A stretch of DNA of 64,000 bases from Simmondsia chinensis (GCA_018398585.1 JAGTTD010000022.1:6330001-6394000); one strand, 5' to 3'. Counted from the first letter of the stretch, positions 1 through 11,051 are shown. The notes: generated by a model from the sequence alone, not told the origin. Numbers and translations are program-made.

Positions 1-1620
1 ATAAACCGGGTCTATGTAGCGACCCACATACTATAGGAGCCGATTAAGCTAAGGATTCCTCAAGGAGAGGTTCAAAGGGGAATTGAATTCCAAGCCTTTT
101 GACTCAAAGCAACACTCTATTCCCTCACTTGCCTCCTACCATTAAGACAATGCCCTTATTCAAGCAGTAACCAAATTACTGACAAATAAAACAGGCCCAC
201 TTATCAAAGAGAGATATTTCCATCTCTCTTTCAATCAAATTAATAATACAACATATCACTCCAAGAAACAGGATACTTCACTATGAGCGTTTTGACTTAA
301 AATTGACATTTTCCACAAATGTTTCTTCCCCAATGCCACCCAAGTAGCCTATCACTGGACTAAGTAGATAAATTTGAAATTTTGCATACAATAAAATACC
401 AGCATAGGTTATCAACTTTGGATCTTAGATTCTCAAATACATGATTAGCAAGCTCCTTTGCCATCAATTTTGGCCCAGACAGGCTTCACATTGTGGAATT
501 GACATGCAGATTTCATTCTTAAGCTATATCATGCTGATCGATACACAATCAAAGGCTAATCTACACAGAGGTAAAAGTTCAGACATATTGACCTCCAAAG
601 TTGTTATAACCGAATCATGCACTGTTTAGTTATAAACAGCATCCACAAGAGGCCAATCTACTCTCTTTGACGTAGCCTTCTCATCCAAACCAATTGCTGG
701 ATCCCAAAAAGTGAACTCTTAATTAAATGACAAAAGAACTGTAAGTTGTCTCCAGGGCCAATCTATACAACTTCCATCATTGGGCTAATCTTGACCCTTA
801 GCGTCTACCACCACAACTTAGTGGAGATTTAAATTCATAAACGATAAAAAATCATTAGAACTTCAACAGCGAGTAAATAGAAAAAGCAGACATTTAGGCC
901 CCCTTTGGTCGGAAGGAATGCATTTTCTATCTGGAAAATGTTTCTCTTCATGAGATTTCTGACAAAAACTTTTTTTTCCCCCTTCAAACTTTTCTTTTGT
1001 CGTAATGTTCTTTTCCCTTCAGTATATGGTACATGTTTGGTGCATTTGAAGTTGAGATGAGATTAAAGATTTAACATTAGGACAAAAAAAGGGCTCTCTC
1101 TCGGAAAAGAAAAATCTTCCTTTCATATTGGGAGGTCAGTTCATCCTTTCTGGTAAGAATATTGTTGCCAAGAAATCGGACGGAAAAGCTGGAGAGGGGG
1201 TCCCAAAACTAATCTGATCCCTTATCAGAACATGAAAAAGAAGCGAAAATAAGCCTTTAAAGCATCATCAACACCACTAGCAATCCCACAACACATCATC
1301 TGACAACAAAAGAAATCCAAACAAATTCAAACCCATCAAAATAACTAATTTTCCATCTCAACCATCAATCTTACATCGGATTCAATTTCACACATTTCTC
1401 ATAAATCAAACAAATCATCAAGGAAAAACACCATCACACAAACAAAGCATCATCTAATACCTTCAAAAATCAATGAGCTCAAGCATCATACACTTCAGCC
1501 GTTCCATTGAATTGAAATTTTCACAGGTTTCAAACAACAAAAACAAATCCCCAAAAACACCATCACACAAACAAAACATCGACTAACATATCAATAAGCT
1601 CAAGCATCATACTTCACTCC
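1..1620. other. Noncoding stretch, nothing recognised
   Basis: AT-rich sequence in which I recognise no gene, transposon end or structured RNA. Short open frames here have no family resemblance. A CA/AAC-rich low-complexity patch lies around 1300-1620. A short minus-strand frame ending at 626-628 reads like a protein C-terminus but has no support (see rejected items). Confidence 0.5.
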
Positions 1621-1985
1621 TAGTCAATAAACCAATTGTCCCAAAAGCTTAAGAAGATGAGTAAAGGCCTATGAATGGTTTTATATTCTAACATATAAAC
1701 CCTCACATAAATGCCCATTGAAAGGGGGTTATTGAGATTCGAACTCACGACCTCTTGGTTAACCTGACTCTAACATCATTTCAAGGAACTAATTGTCTAA
1801 GCTAATGGTTGTAGGCCCATAATTGCTTTCACAACAATCCCCCTTACGCCAATGCCTATTAAAAGGGGATTATTGGAATTCAAACTCGCAACCTCTTAGT
1901 CAACCTGACTCTAATCCTATGTCAAAAAAACCAACTATTCCAAAAGCTTAAACTAATAGATGAAGACCCATGATTAGTTTTATAT
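1621..1985 (-). repeat. Two tRNA-like dispersed repeat modules in tandem
   Basis: Two related modules of about 170 bp follow each other. On the minus strand each has a stretch resembling a tRNA B-box (plus positions about 1735-1752 and 1875-1892, core like GAGTTCGAATC), flanked by a shared run of the type AGAGTCAGGTTAACC. Each also shares the flanking phrase around TTAAGCTTTTGGGA. This fits a SINE or a small terminal-repeat element; I cannot tell which, and I see no clear target duplication. Confidence 0.35.
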
Positions 1986-2698
1986 GCTAACACTCCTTCC
2001 ATCCAACCCAATTTCACAGCTTTCAAACAAATCATCAAGAAAAGCATCACAACAGGGCTTTCTCGTGTCAAAAAAAAAAAAAAAAAAAGCATCACAACAC
2101 ACAGAAATTATAATCGAATACCTGAAATATCAACAAGCAAGGGTTCCGAAATTCCGCCGGAAGAGAGAAAAAGAGCGGAGGATAGGAAGTTCATGGGAAA
2201 AGTGCATAGAAGAAGAGATGAGATTACCTCGAAGCTCGCAATTTTGTCTCTCTTCCCCTTCTTGGTGGTGTCAGATCGAAAATGATAAGGGAATTTTTGT
2301 TGCTTTTTCATTCTTTCGATTGCTCCCTCTACCTACAAACAAAATTAATTTTTCTGAACACTATTTTTTCCTTCAATTATTATCTCTACTTGGTAAGTCA
2401 TGCTATGAAATGGAAAAATTAACATATTTCTAAATATTGTAAATAGTAGAATATTTTTGTGGTTTGATGGTTGTTTCTAAAATTTTTAAAATTTTCTATA
2501 AATAGAATTATTTTTAATGTATTATTACATAATATTTGAAAAAAAAAAAATTTCAAAAGGAAAGTTTCTTACACTATATTTTCTTGCTTTTGTTTAAAGA
2601 CCTTTACTTTCATAACATCTAATTTATTTTAAAAAATAAGAAGGATATAATGTTACTCTGTATATAAGAAGGATAATATATTTTAAGAAAGAAAATAA

Positions 2699-3005
2699 GG
2701 GACCATTTGGTAATGTGGGAATGAATTTATGGGAGAGGAAATACGGGAATGGGAATGACTTTTGCAGGGTGGAAACGATCTACCGTTTGGTATATTGTGA
2801 AATGGAGATAAGAATAATGTTTAAATAACTATTCTCATGTTTGGTCTGTACTAGTGGGAATGGATATAAAAAAAGTAATTTATCAAAATATCTTCAATAA
2901 ATTTTAGTACAATAATAATGATAACAACAATAACAACAACAGTAGTAATAATGTTATTATTATTATCATTATTATATTTAAATACTCAATTTTTTTCTCA
3001 TTTCT

Positions 3006-3043
<38 letters not shown>

Positions 3044-3176
3044 GAATGATGGAAATGTTGGGAGTCTCCCACCCTACCACTTCTATTCCCACTTCCACTT
3101 GCTAAATAACCAAAAAGTGATAATGGAGTGTACATTCCCACTTCCACCCCTATATTCCCACTAATTAAATAGCCCC
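2699..3176. mobile_element. PIF/Harbinger (Tourist-type) MITE
   Basis: A 478 bp element with imperfect terminal inverted repeats. The left end reads GGGACCATTTGGTAATG and the right end, reverse-complemented, reads GGGGCTATTTAATTAGTG; both continue into GGGAATG-rich subterminal sequence. It is flanked by TAA on both sides (2696-2698 and 3177-3179), the 3 bp target duplication of the PIF/Harbinger superfamily. There is no transposase frame. The interior holds an ATT/AAC-rich microsatellite (about 2911-2975) and a C32 run. Confidence 0.72.
3007..3038. repeat. Homopolymer C32
   Basis: Uninterrupted run of 32 C inside the Harbinger-type MITE. It could be a real expansion or a sequencing/assembly artefact. 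The open frames crossing it read as poly-glycine and are not genes. Confidence 0.9.
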
Positions 3177-3612
3177 TAAAGGTCTTAATTTTATCACTGA
3201 TATTATGTCATTTGTCATTTCTTTTTTTAGTTGTCACATGTTAACCCAGCAAAATGGTGAGTTTAGAAATGATGACGTTCTAATGGAGCGACACATGTTC
3301 CTAGTGCTTGAGAAATGAAAGAATCCATTGAAAATGCACACTTGAGGAAGATGTTGATTTAGTTAAATAAAACACATGCTTGGGTGATTGGGATATCAAA
3401 AAGATCATCGGTTTTAGATTAAATTACATGAATATAGAAGGTTTATTGGTATGATAAAATGTCTCAATCTTTCTTAAAAAAATTTTTTTCTTGGTTGTTG
3501 AGGTTTCTTTTTGGCTTTTGTGTGTAATGGACTTATGATGTATATTTTACTTTTTACAAATAAAAATTTCTCGCTTGCTTTTTGGCAAAAAAAAAAAAAA
3601 AAAAAAAAAAAA
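3177..3612 (+). mobile_element. Possible truncated LINE 3' end with poly(A)
   Basis: The stretch ends in a long A run (about 3586-3613) preceded by an AAATAAAAATTTCTC-type sequence, a pattern common at 3' ends of plant L1-type LINEs. No reverse transcriptase is present, so this would be a 5'-truncated tail. A weak similarity between about 3373-3385 and the sequence right after the A run could be a target duplication, but it is imperfect. Confidence 0.3.
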
Positions 3613-3613
3613 A

Positions 3614-4306
3614 CCATGTGCTTGGTGTCATGGTCACCGGTTTAATAAGTGTCCATGACCTCATGACAGGGTGCATTGTTGCGCATGCCCCAGCACCTGT
3701 CACGGGGCCTGTTGACAACACCACTTTTTCTTATTTTTGTTTTACTCGATGGAGCCTCTTGCATGTCGTCCCCATGGGTTTTAGGGCAGTGTAATACAAT
3801 AACTTACGAAAATTTTAAATTCTTTTTTATCTTTAGCCCTCTTTAAACATAGGGGTATATGATTGCAGAGACACGTGTGATGTTTCCTCTTACTAGGGCT
3901 ATGGATGCCAGTTTTGTAAATATATATGGGAAAAAGTCCACTCTACTTGTGAACCCCATATCCGTTGTATGCTTTGTTAATGAATGCAAATTGTTTATGT
4001 TCAAGCATTGTGTTCATTGTGTGATTGTTGGTCGAGTACTTGAGTGGGAGTAGCATCACCCGCATTTGCACATCCGACTTCCCAACCCGGTGGGTCCAAG
4101 TTCCTAGACTGCTGTGTGCTTAAAGTGATATATAGTGCAAGGCAGCGCGTTGTTCTCTGTGGGCAACATGCGTCGCACGGTTCCTTGATCTTAGGACCAT
4201 GACACTTGGCATGTGCCTAAGGCAGTTGCTTGGGTTGCCAAAGCAAAACGTTGGTCTTATGGGATGGTTGTGGAATTAAAGGAAAATGAGAAGGAAAGGC
4301 ATACCC
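3614..4306. other. No gene recognised; host of the solo-LTR insertion
   Basis: Somewhat more GC-rich than its surroundings, without a convincing coding frame. Two open stretches (3582-3794 and 3859-4053, plus) match no family I know. The solo LTR starts directly after TACCC at 4302-4306. Confidence 0.45.
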
Positions 4307-5585
4307 TATTGAAATTGGTGTCCTCAAAAACTCAATTAGTTAGATTTTAAATATTAAATAAATAAAATTATTTTATTTGTTTGTTATCTGATTATACGAG
4401 TCAAACATGAGTGTGACTGTTAACTAAAATGTTTCATGAGATGGACATAGTTCAAGATGACATATCAGGTTTAGTTTAAGTGGTCAATAAGATTGAACCA
4501 CAGATAGACTTAAATCAAACTAATGATATGTTGTCAAAGTATGTCCGTAGTCGATAATAAGTTTGGACAACTTGTCTGATAAGACTATAATATAATACTT
4601 TTGATGACTTGTTTTAATCATGTGGATAAGGATACAAGAATGTTATGTTGGTATTGTCAATAAGATTGAAACACTGAGCAGGACCACCTGAATCATTTAT
4701 TTCTTAACTGCTATCATAAATAATTAATTATGTAAGACAATAAATCTAAACTTAGGAAACAGTCTGAACTCATGCATGGATTGTACATTACTTTAATGTG
4801 CCAAAAAGATTAGTCAAAAGTACGTTGACTTGGATTTTACGTACGTTTGGGTAAACGGCATGAAGTGTGGCGGGAACTATTGTTTTACATGGAATCTATA
4901 GTCTCTAACGAGTAAAGATGTTCCCATAGTTGATTCACAAATGTACGAACAAATTCTAGAATTTTTGGCCAGGGTATTCTATATGTTTGACATTTAAAAT
5001 TAATACGGAAATTGTTTCTATAATATTAAATTGTTCGAGAATGGTGAGTCATGAACTGCGGCGAGAGATTGTGAGAAAAGTAATGATAGTAGTTAAAGTT
5101 ATTTTTACTCGTGATTATCTAATAGAAGAGTTAATTGTCATACTAAAAGTTATTTGAGAAATTCTTGGGTGAATATATTTAATTCTAGAGTGCAATAAAA
5201 CTTATTTAGTAGAACTAAATTTTACTAAATGGTAATCAATTGTTATCATGAGATGATAATTAGATTTGACCCATTTGGAGTTAGAGTTAGATTATCCATA
5301 AGGTCCCTCCATAAGCCACAACTTAAGCACTGTTTGAAAATATTTAAATTAAATTCATGAGATGAATTATTTATTCATAAGATGAATAAATAATCTTACT
5401 AAATTGATATCCATGAGAGAATTTTATATGTGGGAATTTAAAAAAAAATGAGGGCATAAGTACAGGCCGCAATCCACTCTACATCTTAGCCAATCTTGAA
5501 GAGGCAAGCGGCTATCCGCGTGGGCAATGGGAGACGAATTGCGTCCTGACACGCGGCACATGGTTGGGTTTTTACTTTATATATA

Positions 5586-5941
5586 TGATACGAATATTAC
5601 TGAGGGTCACGCCCGAATTAGTCTCCAGCCTCCTGAAGCCAAGTCAGTATGCCACATCACCACCAACGTCACGTCATCATAACCCTTTTAGTAGTATAAA
5701 TAAGAGGAGTTTGATTAGGTTAAGGTATGTTGAGATATTATGTGTTGATGTTGATCTCCATCTCTCCCCCAATTTCTTTTAGAGTTCCTCCCCTTCTTAT
5801 TATATTACATGTAATTACTCCATTTAGAGATTATCCATATATAATATACAATCCGGAACAGTTGTTCATCGTCTCATATTTACCGATTTGTGTGATTGTG
5901 GAGCTGGATTATGAGCTGTGAGCTAGATTGGTTTCGTATCA
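5586..5941 (+). repeat. 5' LTR of the 2.2 kb element
   Basis: 356 bp, TGATACG...CGTATCA. It contains a promoter-like stretch with TATAAAT about 100 bp into the LTR (about 5695), also present in the right LTR near 7550. Confidence 0.85.
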
Positions 5942-5943
5942 AT

Positions 5944-5955
5944 TGGTATCAAAGC
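5944..5955 (+). promoter_or_regulatory. tRNA-Met type primer binding site
   Basis: TGGTATCAAAGC, one mismatch from the usual plant initiator-tRNA-Met site, two bases after the 5' LTR. It fixes the element on the plus strand. Confidence 0.75.
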
Positions 5956-6253
5956 TTGCCGATTCTTGGCTATGGAAAATTGAACAATCATTTTAAACTG
6001 GTCTAAGTTCTATATGTAAAGAGGCTTGGTTTTATTCAAAGATGTTCAACGAGCTCTAGGATTTGATCATCTATTGCTGGTTGCTACTCATGAGTTGCAA
6101 ATTTAATTTTCAAGGTATGAGTTGAGTTTTTGAGGTTGGAATTTTAGGGTTGGAATATGAATTGTGGAACTTCAAGTATTACATGGAAGGTGTTTGACAA
6201 AATGTCACACTAATGAAATTCTACATTTGTTTAACTGAAATTCTGTTCAAGTC

Positions 6254-6559
6254 AAGTCTCTTAAAGATGTTGCACTCTCGATCAAAGTTTTGAAAATTCT
6301 TTACCCTATAGATGAGTATGTTCTTTTCGGAGTGTTTTGTCCTTATGGTGTTCTTGGCAGGATCGAAGTGATCTCATCTTCTAATTTTGAGGCTGTGGCT
6401 CGTGTTAGCTATTATACAATTGAAAGTGCCAATTTAGCCCTCATGTACTTATATGAAAGATACATATATGATCAATGTTGTGTCTTAGACATTCAATATT
6501 TCAAGACCCATGATGTGGTTGAAGTCGAACCAAAGGTCAAAAATACCTACTACTTTTGA
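6254..6559 (+). pseudogene. RRM-like frame resembling plant polypyrimidine-tract-binding protein
   Basis: An open frame of about 100 codons inside the non-autonomous LTR element. Its order of features resembles a PTB-type RRM: a beta-1 like ILYPID segment, VLFGVFCPYG where PTB RRMs have the helix plus F-x-P-Y-G, a central beta segment, a helix with NLALMYL, and the very characteristic YIYDQCCVLDIQY, which corresponds to the IYDGCCQLDIQ motif of PTB RRMs. No Met codon lies at the start of the homologous stretch and no intron is visible, which fits a processed fragment captured by the element. It might instead be a diverged element-encoded protein. The resemblance is from memory of the family; no search was done. 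Confidence 0.55.
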
Positions 6560-7421
6560 GCACAAGGAGCCAAGTGATATGCCATTAAAGCAGCCGTCTA
6601 TTATAAAGGAAGGTACTCAAGAACTAACAAGCTATGAAAAATGACAACCGGTGACGAGAGCCACAACCAGGATGAAGAGATCAAAAAAGAGATGCTGGAA
6701 TCTGTCGAACAGGAGCTGTCGTTGTTGGATTTGGTGGAGGATGAAACTATGAAGAAGTCGGGGACCCTTGAACCCGACCGGGAACCATGACCATCATGTG
6801 AAGATTAGTGGCAATGAGAAGATCGAGGCCAAGTGCCACATCCAAGGGGTTGCCGCCTCACCAAAAGGAGACGCCTCCATCTTCATCATCAAAACAGAGG
6901 TCGGAGACGTGAAGAACAAGATCAGAGAAGATGAGGCGACCATGGAAGGGGTACCACTGCCATCACAGTGTCGCAGCATCCACCGCTTAGGGAGTGTAGA
7001 CTTTGGAGAAGGGCAGGGTTTGGTGCCAAACACGATGTTGAAACGAAGGGGCAAGTGGTGGAGGATGTGGAAGTCGCGCAACCACCGCCACCACCTTTGC
7101 CTTGGTGTCTCACCGCCGGTTGTCCCCTCCACTTGTAGTTGGGGGTCGGGTTAGGGTTTCGAGGAGTAGGGCTCCGTCACACTCACAGAGGAAGAAGAAA
7201 GAACGTGTGGGTTGGGGATAGATTTACGATCTTACCTCTGAATTTCTTTTTAGGTACTTAATCACCACTTATTTAGATATTTTAGAGAAATTTTTTTGTT
7301 AATTTTTGAAAATTTAAGGGGTAAAAATTTGTCACTTTGATATTTCATCCCGGAGAGTTTACCCATTGGTATATCAATACATTGACCCTTGAGGACAATG
7401 GTCATTTTATGACAGGGGTAT
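6560..7421 (+). other. Interior of the non-autonomous element, open but unrecognised
   Basis: GC-richer interior with overlapping open frames on both strands (the longest plus one at 6768-7154, low-complexity, His/Gly/Lys-rich). No motif identifies a protein. It ends at the polypurine stretch just before the right LTR. Confidence 0.4.
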
Positions 7422-7801
7422 TGATACGGATATTACAGAGGGTCAACGCTTGAATTAATCTCAAGCCTTCCGACTCGCCAAGTCAGCATGCCATGTCACC
7501 ACCAATGCCTTGTGATCACGCCATGTCATCATAGCCCCTTTTAGTAGTATAAATAATGGGAGTTGGATCAGGGTTAGGGTATGTTGAGATATTTTCTGTT
7601 GATGTTGATCTCTATCTCTCCCCCAATTTCTTCTAGATTTCCTCCCCGTTTTTATTATATTCCACGTAATTACTTCATTTGGAGATTATCCATATATAAT
7701 ATACAATCTGGGATAGCCGTTCATTGTCCCGTATTTACCAATTTGTGTGATTGTGGAGCCGGATTGTGAGATGTGAGATAGATTGGTGTTGGTTCGTATC
7801 A
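7422..7801 (+). repeat. 3' LTR of the 2.2 kb element
   Basis: 380 bp. It aligns by eye with 5586-5941 but has an extra stretch (about 7505-7525) and many substitutions, so the insertion is not recent. Confidence 0.85.
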
Positions 7802-8528
7802 ATATATGCGGTATTTGCCGCGGAAAATAATAAGATTTTAGGTTTTAGAACCTGGTTTTCTCCCACGACGAAAACCTTAAAATTATTTTAGGGGTTTTTT
7901 AAATTATCATTTAGCAAATTTTTTCTGAAAAATTGTTTTTTGGAGAGATTTAAGGAAAATTTTTGTTCCGAAATTTTTCCTAAGTTAAATATTTTGGGAG
8001 CCCACACTCCCAATGCTAGAAGTGGTCATTGCGAAGAACACCTTGAGGTGTCAAGAAACTTTATTCCAATTCAGATCTGCAAGTTAGAGTTGGGATTCCA
8101 CTTCAGGTATGTCTAAATTAAGTATATGATCTCTAATTTATTTTCCTTTACTTTGTTTATTCTACATAATATGCATGTCTATACATGTTTTATTCAATGT
8201 TTTTTATTTGTCATATTATGAACCTATTAGAGTAAGATTTAGATGTAATTAAATAGTTTAATTAGATCATGTCTTTAAATTTAAAATTAGTTTTTCGCTG
8301 CGTCCGCTCTAGTCAATTCAGGAAATTTTTTTGAAATATGTTCCCAACATACCCCTCCTCAACAACTGCCTAAATATATGAAAAAAGAGTTATGGGGATA
8401 TTAGATTTAAAAAAAAAAAGTAACAAAGTTTAAGTTATTGTAAAAATATTTTAAAATTTTAAGTCATTGAGTTATTATATTATCAAATCTAAGGATATCT
8501 GAACTAAATTTTGTTCAAACTTTTTTAA

Positions 8529-10097
8529 GAGAAAAATATGTAAAGATCAGTTAAACTTTAAATTAAATACAACACATCATATACACTTTTAATTTCATAA
8601 AATAGCCCTCAAACTTTACAATTAAACATAACACCCTTGCGCATTCAATTTCATAAAATAGCCGCATAAACTTTGCAATTAAATACAATACATTTCCTAC
8701 ACTTTCAATTTCAAAAAATAACCCTTAAACTTTGTTATTGCACTCAATTCACGCCCCCAAACTTTGTTATTAAATGTAACACACCTCTTAGACATTAATA
8801 AATTTAAAATTAAAACAATGTGTGAAATTAAAATATTCAAAACAAATTATGGAAAAATAATTTTTGAAAAAAGTTTGATGAGGTATAATAATATGTTTTA
8901 ATGATGCCGGAAACAGCATGAAGAGATCAGCAAACGCCTTTGGCAAACAAAAAAAGAGGAGTCTGGTAAAAAGGGGCGATAGTGTTAATGATGTCAGTAA
9001 GCTCCTTTCTGTCGGAGCGTACGTGGGAGATGGGGAAAAAAACTAGGGCTGGGTTTTGACGATTATGATCCGCTTATCTTAAGTGCTTGCTTCGATAGTT
9101 TAGGGGCTTATCTATCCTATATTCCTATCTTTTGGTTTGTCCTGTTTTAGAGTCTTTCATAGTGGTGTTTGAGGCTTTTAGTGTATGCCTATTTTTGCTT
9201 TTTTTTTGTTTGTTCTATTTTGTTGTTTTGATGTTGTCCGTTTACAAGTTGACTCAGGACTCGTTTGTTTGAGTTGCCTGCTTTGTATCACGACTTTGCC
9301 GCTAATTATTAAAAAAACTTTGGTTTTTCAATTTTTTTTATAATAATTAATTTTTTTCATAATTAATTTTTCAAACTTTTAATTTTGTGTTTTTTTTTTT
9401 TACTAGTTTTGTTATTTATTTTTTTTAAATTATTATATTTAATCTTATAATATATTTTATGGAAATTAAAAAAAATTTACCATATTCTAAATTTATAATG
9501 TTATTACTATAATTAATTAAAATAATTATTTTATGTAAATATCCGAAGATCCTCTTTTTTTTTTGCCTAAATAAAAACAAAAAAACTTCTATATTTTGCT
9601 GATAAAATAAAATCTTTATCTTTTGTATAAAAGCAGAAAATCCCTAAATTTTAATTTGATATATTTTATCTAAATTTAAATTTATTAATCTAATTTTGCC
9701 AAAGTTAAAAAAATCATTATTATATATTTTTTTAAAATGTTTCCAAATTTTTTTTTCATAATTTGTTTTTAAATTTTTTTTAGTTTCATATATCTTTTTA
9801 ATTTAAAGTTATAAATATCTAAAGGGTGAGTTTTGGTAACAAAGGTCGGGGGTTGAGTTGTGTGTAATAACAAATTTCAATGGCTATTTTCTAAAATTAA
9901 AAGTGTGGGTGGTGTATTGTATTAATTGCAAAGTTCATGGGGTTTGTTGTGTGTAATAACAAAGTTCATGAGGTCATTTGATGAAATTAAAAGTGCGGAG
10001 AGTATGTTGTGTTTAGTTATAAAGTTTAGGAGGTTATTTTACTGGGGGTGTGTTATGTTTAATTGAAAAGTTCAAGTGGTTTTTCCATATTTTTCCC
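8529..10097. mobile_element. Long-TIR Mutator-like element, copy I
   Basis: Inverted arms of roughly 270-310 bp (about 8529-8800 and 9810-10097) that start GAGAAAAATATG and end CATATTTTTCCC. Flanks read CTTTTTTAA (8520-8528) and TTTTTTTAA (10098-10106), 8 of 9 identical, as expected for Mutator-type 9 bp duplications. Each arm is itself built of three to four degenerate units carrying AACTTTG-TTATTAAA and CAATTTCATAAAATAG-like phrases. No transposase is seen. The same family occurs twice at 17490-28690. Confidence 0.65.
8895..9310 (+). other. GC-richer insert inside the long-TIR element
   Basis: About 415 bp whose composition differs sharply from the AT-rich element around it. It includes a 40-codon open stretch starting near 8919 (Lys/Arg-rich start) and then T/G-rich sequence resembling a 3' untranslated region. 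It is absent from the sister copy at 17672-28574 as far as I can align it. Candidates are a captured host fragment (Pack-MULE) or a truncated LINE tail. Confidence 0.4.
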
Positions 10098-10139
10098 TTT
10101 TTTTAACTGTTTCGAATGTCATTAATATAATTTTTGAAG

Positions 10140-10695
10140 TTCAGGGATCAAATAGATTTTTAGTTAATAGTTCGAGATTATTTTCTTGATGAAATTTCAA
10201 AGTTAGAAGGGTTACACTGATTTTGATCAATAGTTTAGGAGTATCTGTAATGAAATTAAAAGTTGGAGGGGTCGCCTTGATTTTGACCAATAGTACGGGG
10301 TGTCTTTGATTAAATTAAAAGTTCAAGGGTCACATTGATTTTGACCAATAATTCGAGTGTTTCTATGAATATTAACCAAAAAAATAACACCACCAACGCA
10401 TTAACTATTACTTAAAATTAATCTATCTAAATAATCTAAGTAATATATAAGATAATATTCATAGAGACCTCCGAACAAATTAAAGTGACCTCCCGAACTT
10501 TCAATTTTATCAAAGACACCCCATAAACTATTGGTCAAAATCAATGCGACCCCCCAACTTCTAATTTAATCAAAGACACCCCTTGAATTATTGGTGAAAG
10601 TGAATATAACCCCTTCAACTTTTAAATTATATCAAGGACACTCCGATCTATTAAAGAAAACCAATTTCATCCGTAACTTTAAATTTTATCATAGA
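10140..10695. mobile_element. Foldback element with repeat-built arms
   Basis: Left arm about 10140-10375 and right arm about 10447-10695 are inverted copies around a short AT-rich centre near 10410. Each arm contains about four units of about 60 bp. The phrase TGATTTTGACCAATAG recurs at about 10218, 10278 and 10335 and appears inverted in the right arm. It would fold into a hairpin of more than 200 bp. No coding capacity; superfamily not determined because a target duplication is not clear. Confidence 0.6.
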
Positions 10696-10894
10696 TATTC
10701 AAAACTAATTTTAAAAAAACCCGACACTTGTCAATATATTTTATAAGTGTATTACAATTTTAATAAATTAAATATTAATTTAGAAAATGAATTATATTTT
10801 TTCCCATTATTGTGTATACAAATAAGATACAATAATTTAATACAGATTAAAATTTTCTAATTCAAATAATCAAATTTTTTTTAAATAGGTAATG

Positions 10895-10998
10895 TCATTA
10901 CCAGAGGGTGGAGGTATGCCTAGAACTCGGGGGGCAAAAGATCACATGCAGCGATAAAAATTACTGCCAATTAAGCAGTGGTGCGTGAGAAGAGAGGA

Positions 10999-11051
<53 letters not shown>

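Larger units (their letters stand above)
5586..7801 (+). mobile_element. Non-autonomous LTR retrotransposon (2.2 kb)
   Basis: Two LTRs that begin TGATACG and end CGTATCA, flanked by a perfect ATATA duplication (5581-5585 and 7802-7806). A primer binding site lies two bases after the left LTR and a purine-rich GACAGGGGTA precedes the right LTR. The 1.48 kb interior has no protease, reverse transcriptase or integrase; it holds an RRM-like frame and a GC-richer open region. It therefore depends on enzymes of another element. It is nested in the solo LTR, so it is the younger of the two. Confidence 0.82.
4307..8349 (+). mobile_element. Solo LTR of a long-LTR Copia family, split by a nested element
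   Basis: Flanked by a perfect TACCC duplication (4302-4306 and 8350-8354). The right end reads CCCAACA and the left end is a decayed form of the family start (TATTGAAATTGGTGTCC). Stretches match, in opposite orientation, the LTR of the Copia element at 24347-26593, including the phrases ATGAGATGATAA and CCCATTTGGAG. No internal region or second LTR is present, so it is a recombination product. Removing the 2.2 kb insertion and its duplicated target leaves about 1.82 kb of LTR. It contains GAG- and AAG-loop hairpins at 5243-5259, 5352-5368 and 5370-5390. Confidence 0.72.

Noticed and set aside
626..2311. Possible minus-strand gene: a first exon at 2225-2311 with a GAG|GTAATC donor and a C-terminus-like frame ending at 626
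   Set aside because: The two pieces have no recognisable homology, the intervening exons cannot be found, and the space holds repeats. Not enough support to annotate.
2904..3098. Open frame with a Gly-rich segment
   Set aside because: It crosses the C32 run and an ATT microsatellite inside a MITE.
6794..7154. Overlapping open frames of 112-128 codons on both strands in the 2.2 kb element
   Set aside because: Both strands open over the same low-complexity GC-richer stretch with no motif. At most one could be real and neither is supported.
5586..7801. Cassandra-type TRIM
   Set aside because: TRIMs of that type carry 5S rRNA-like sequence in the LTR and are shorter. No 5S-like promoter was seen here.
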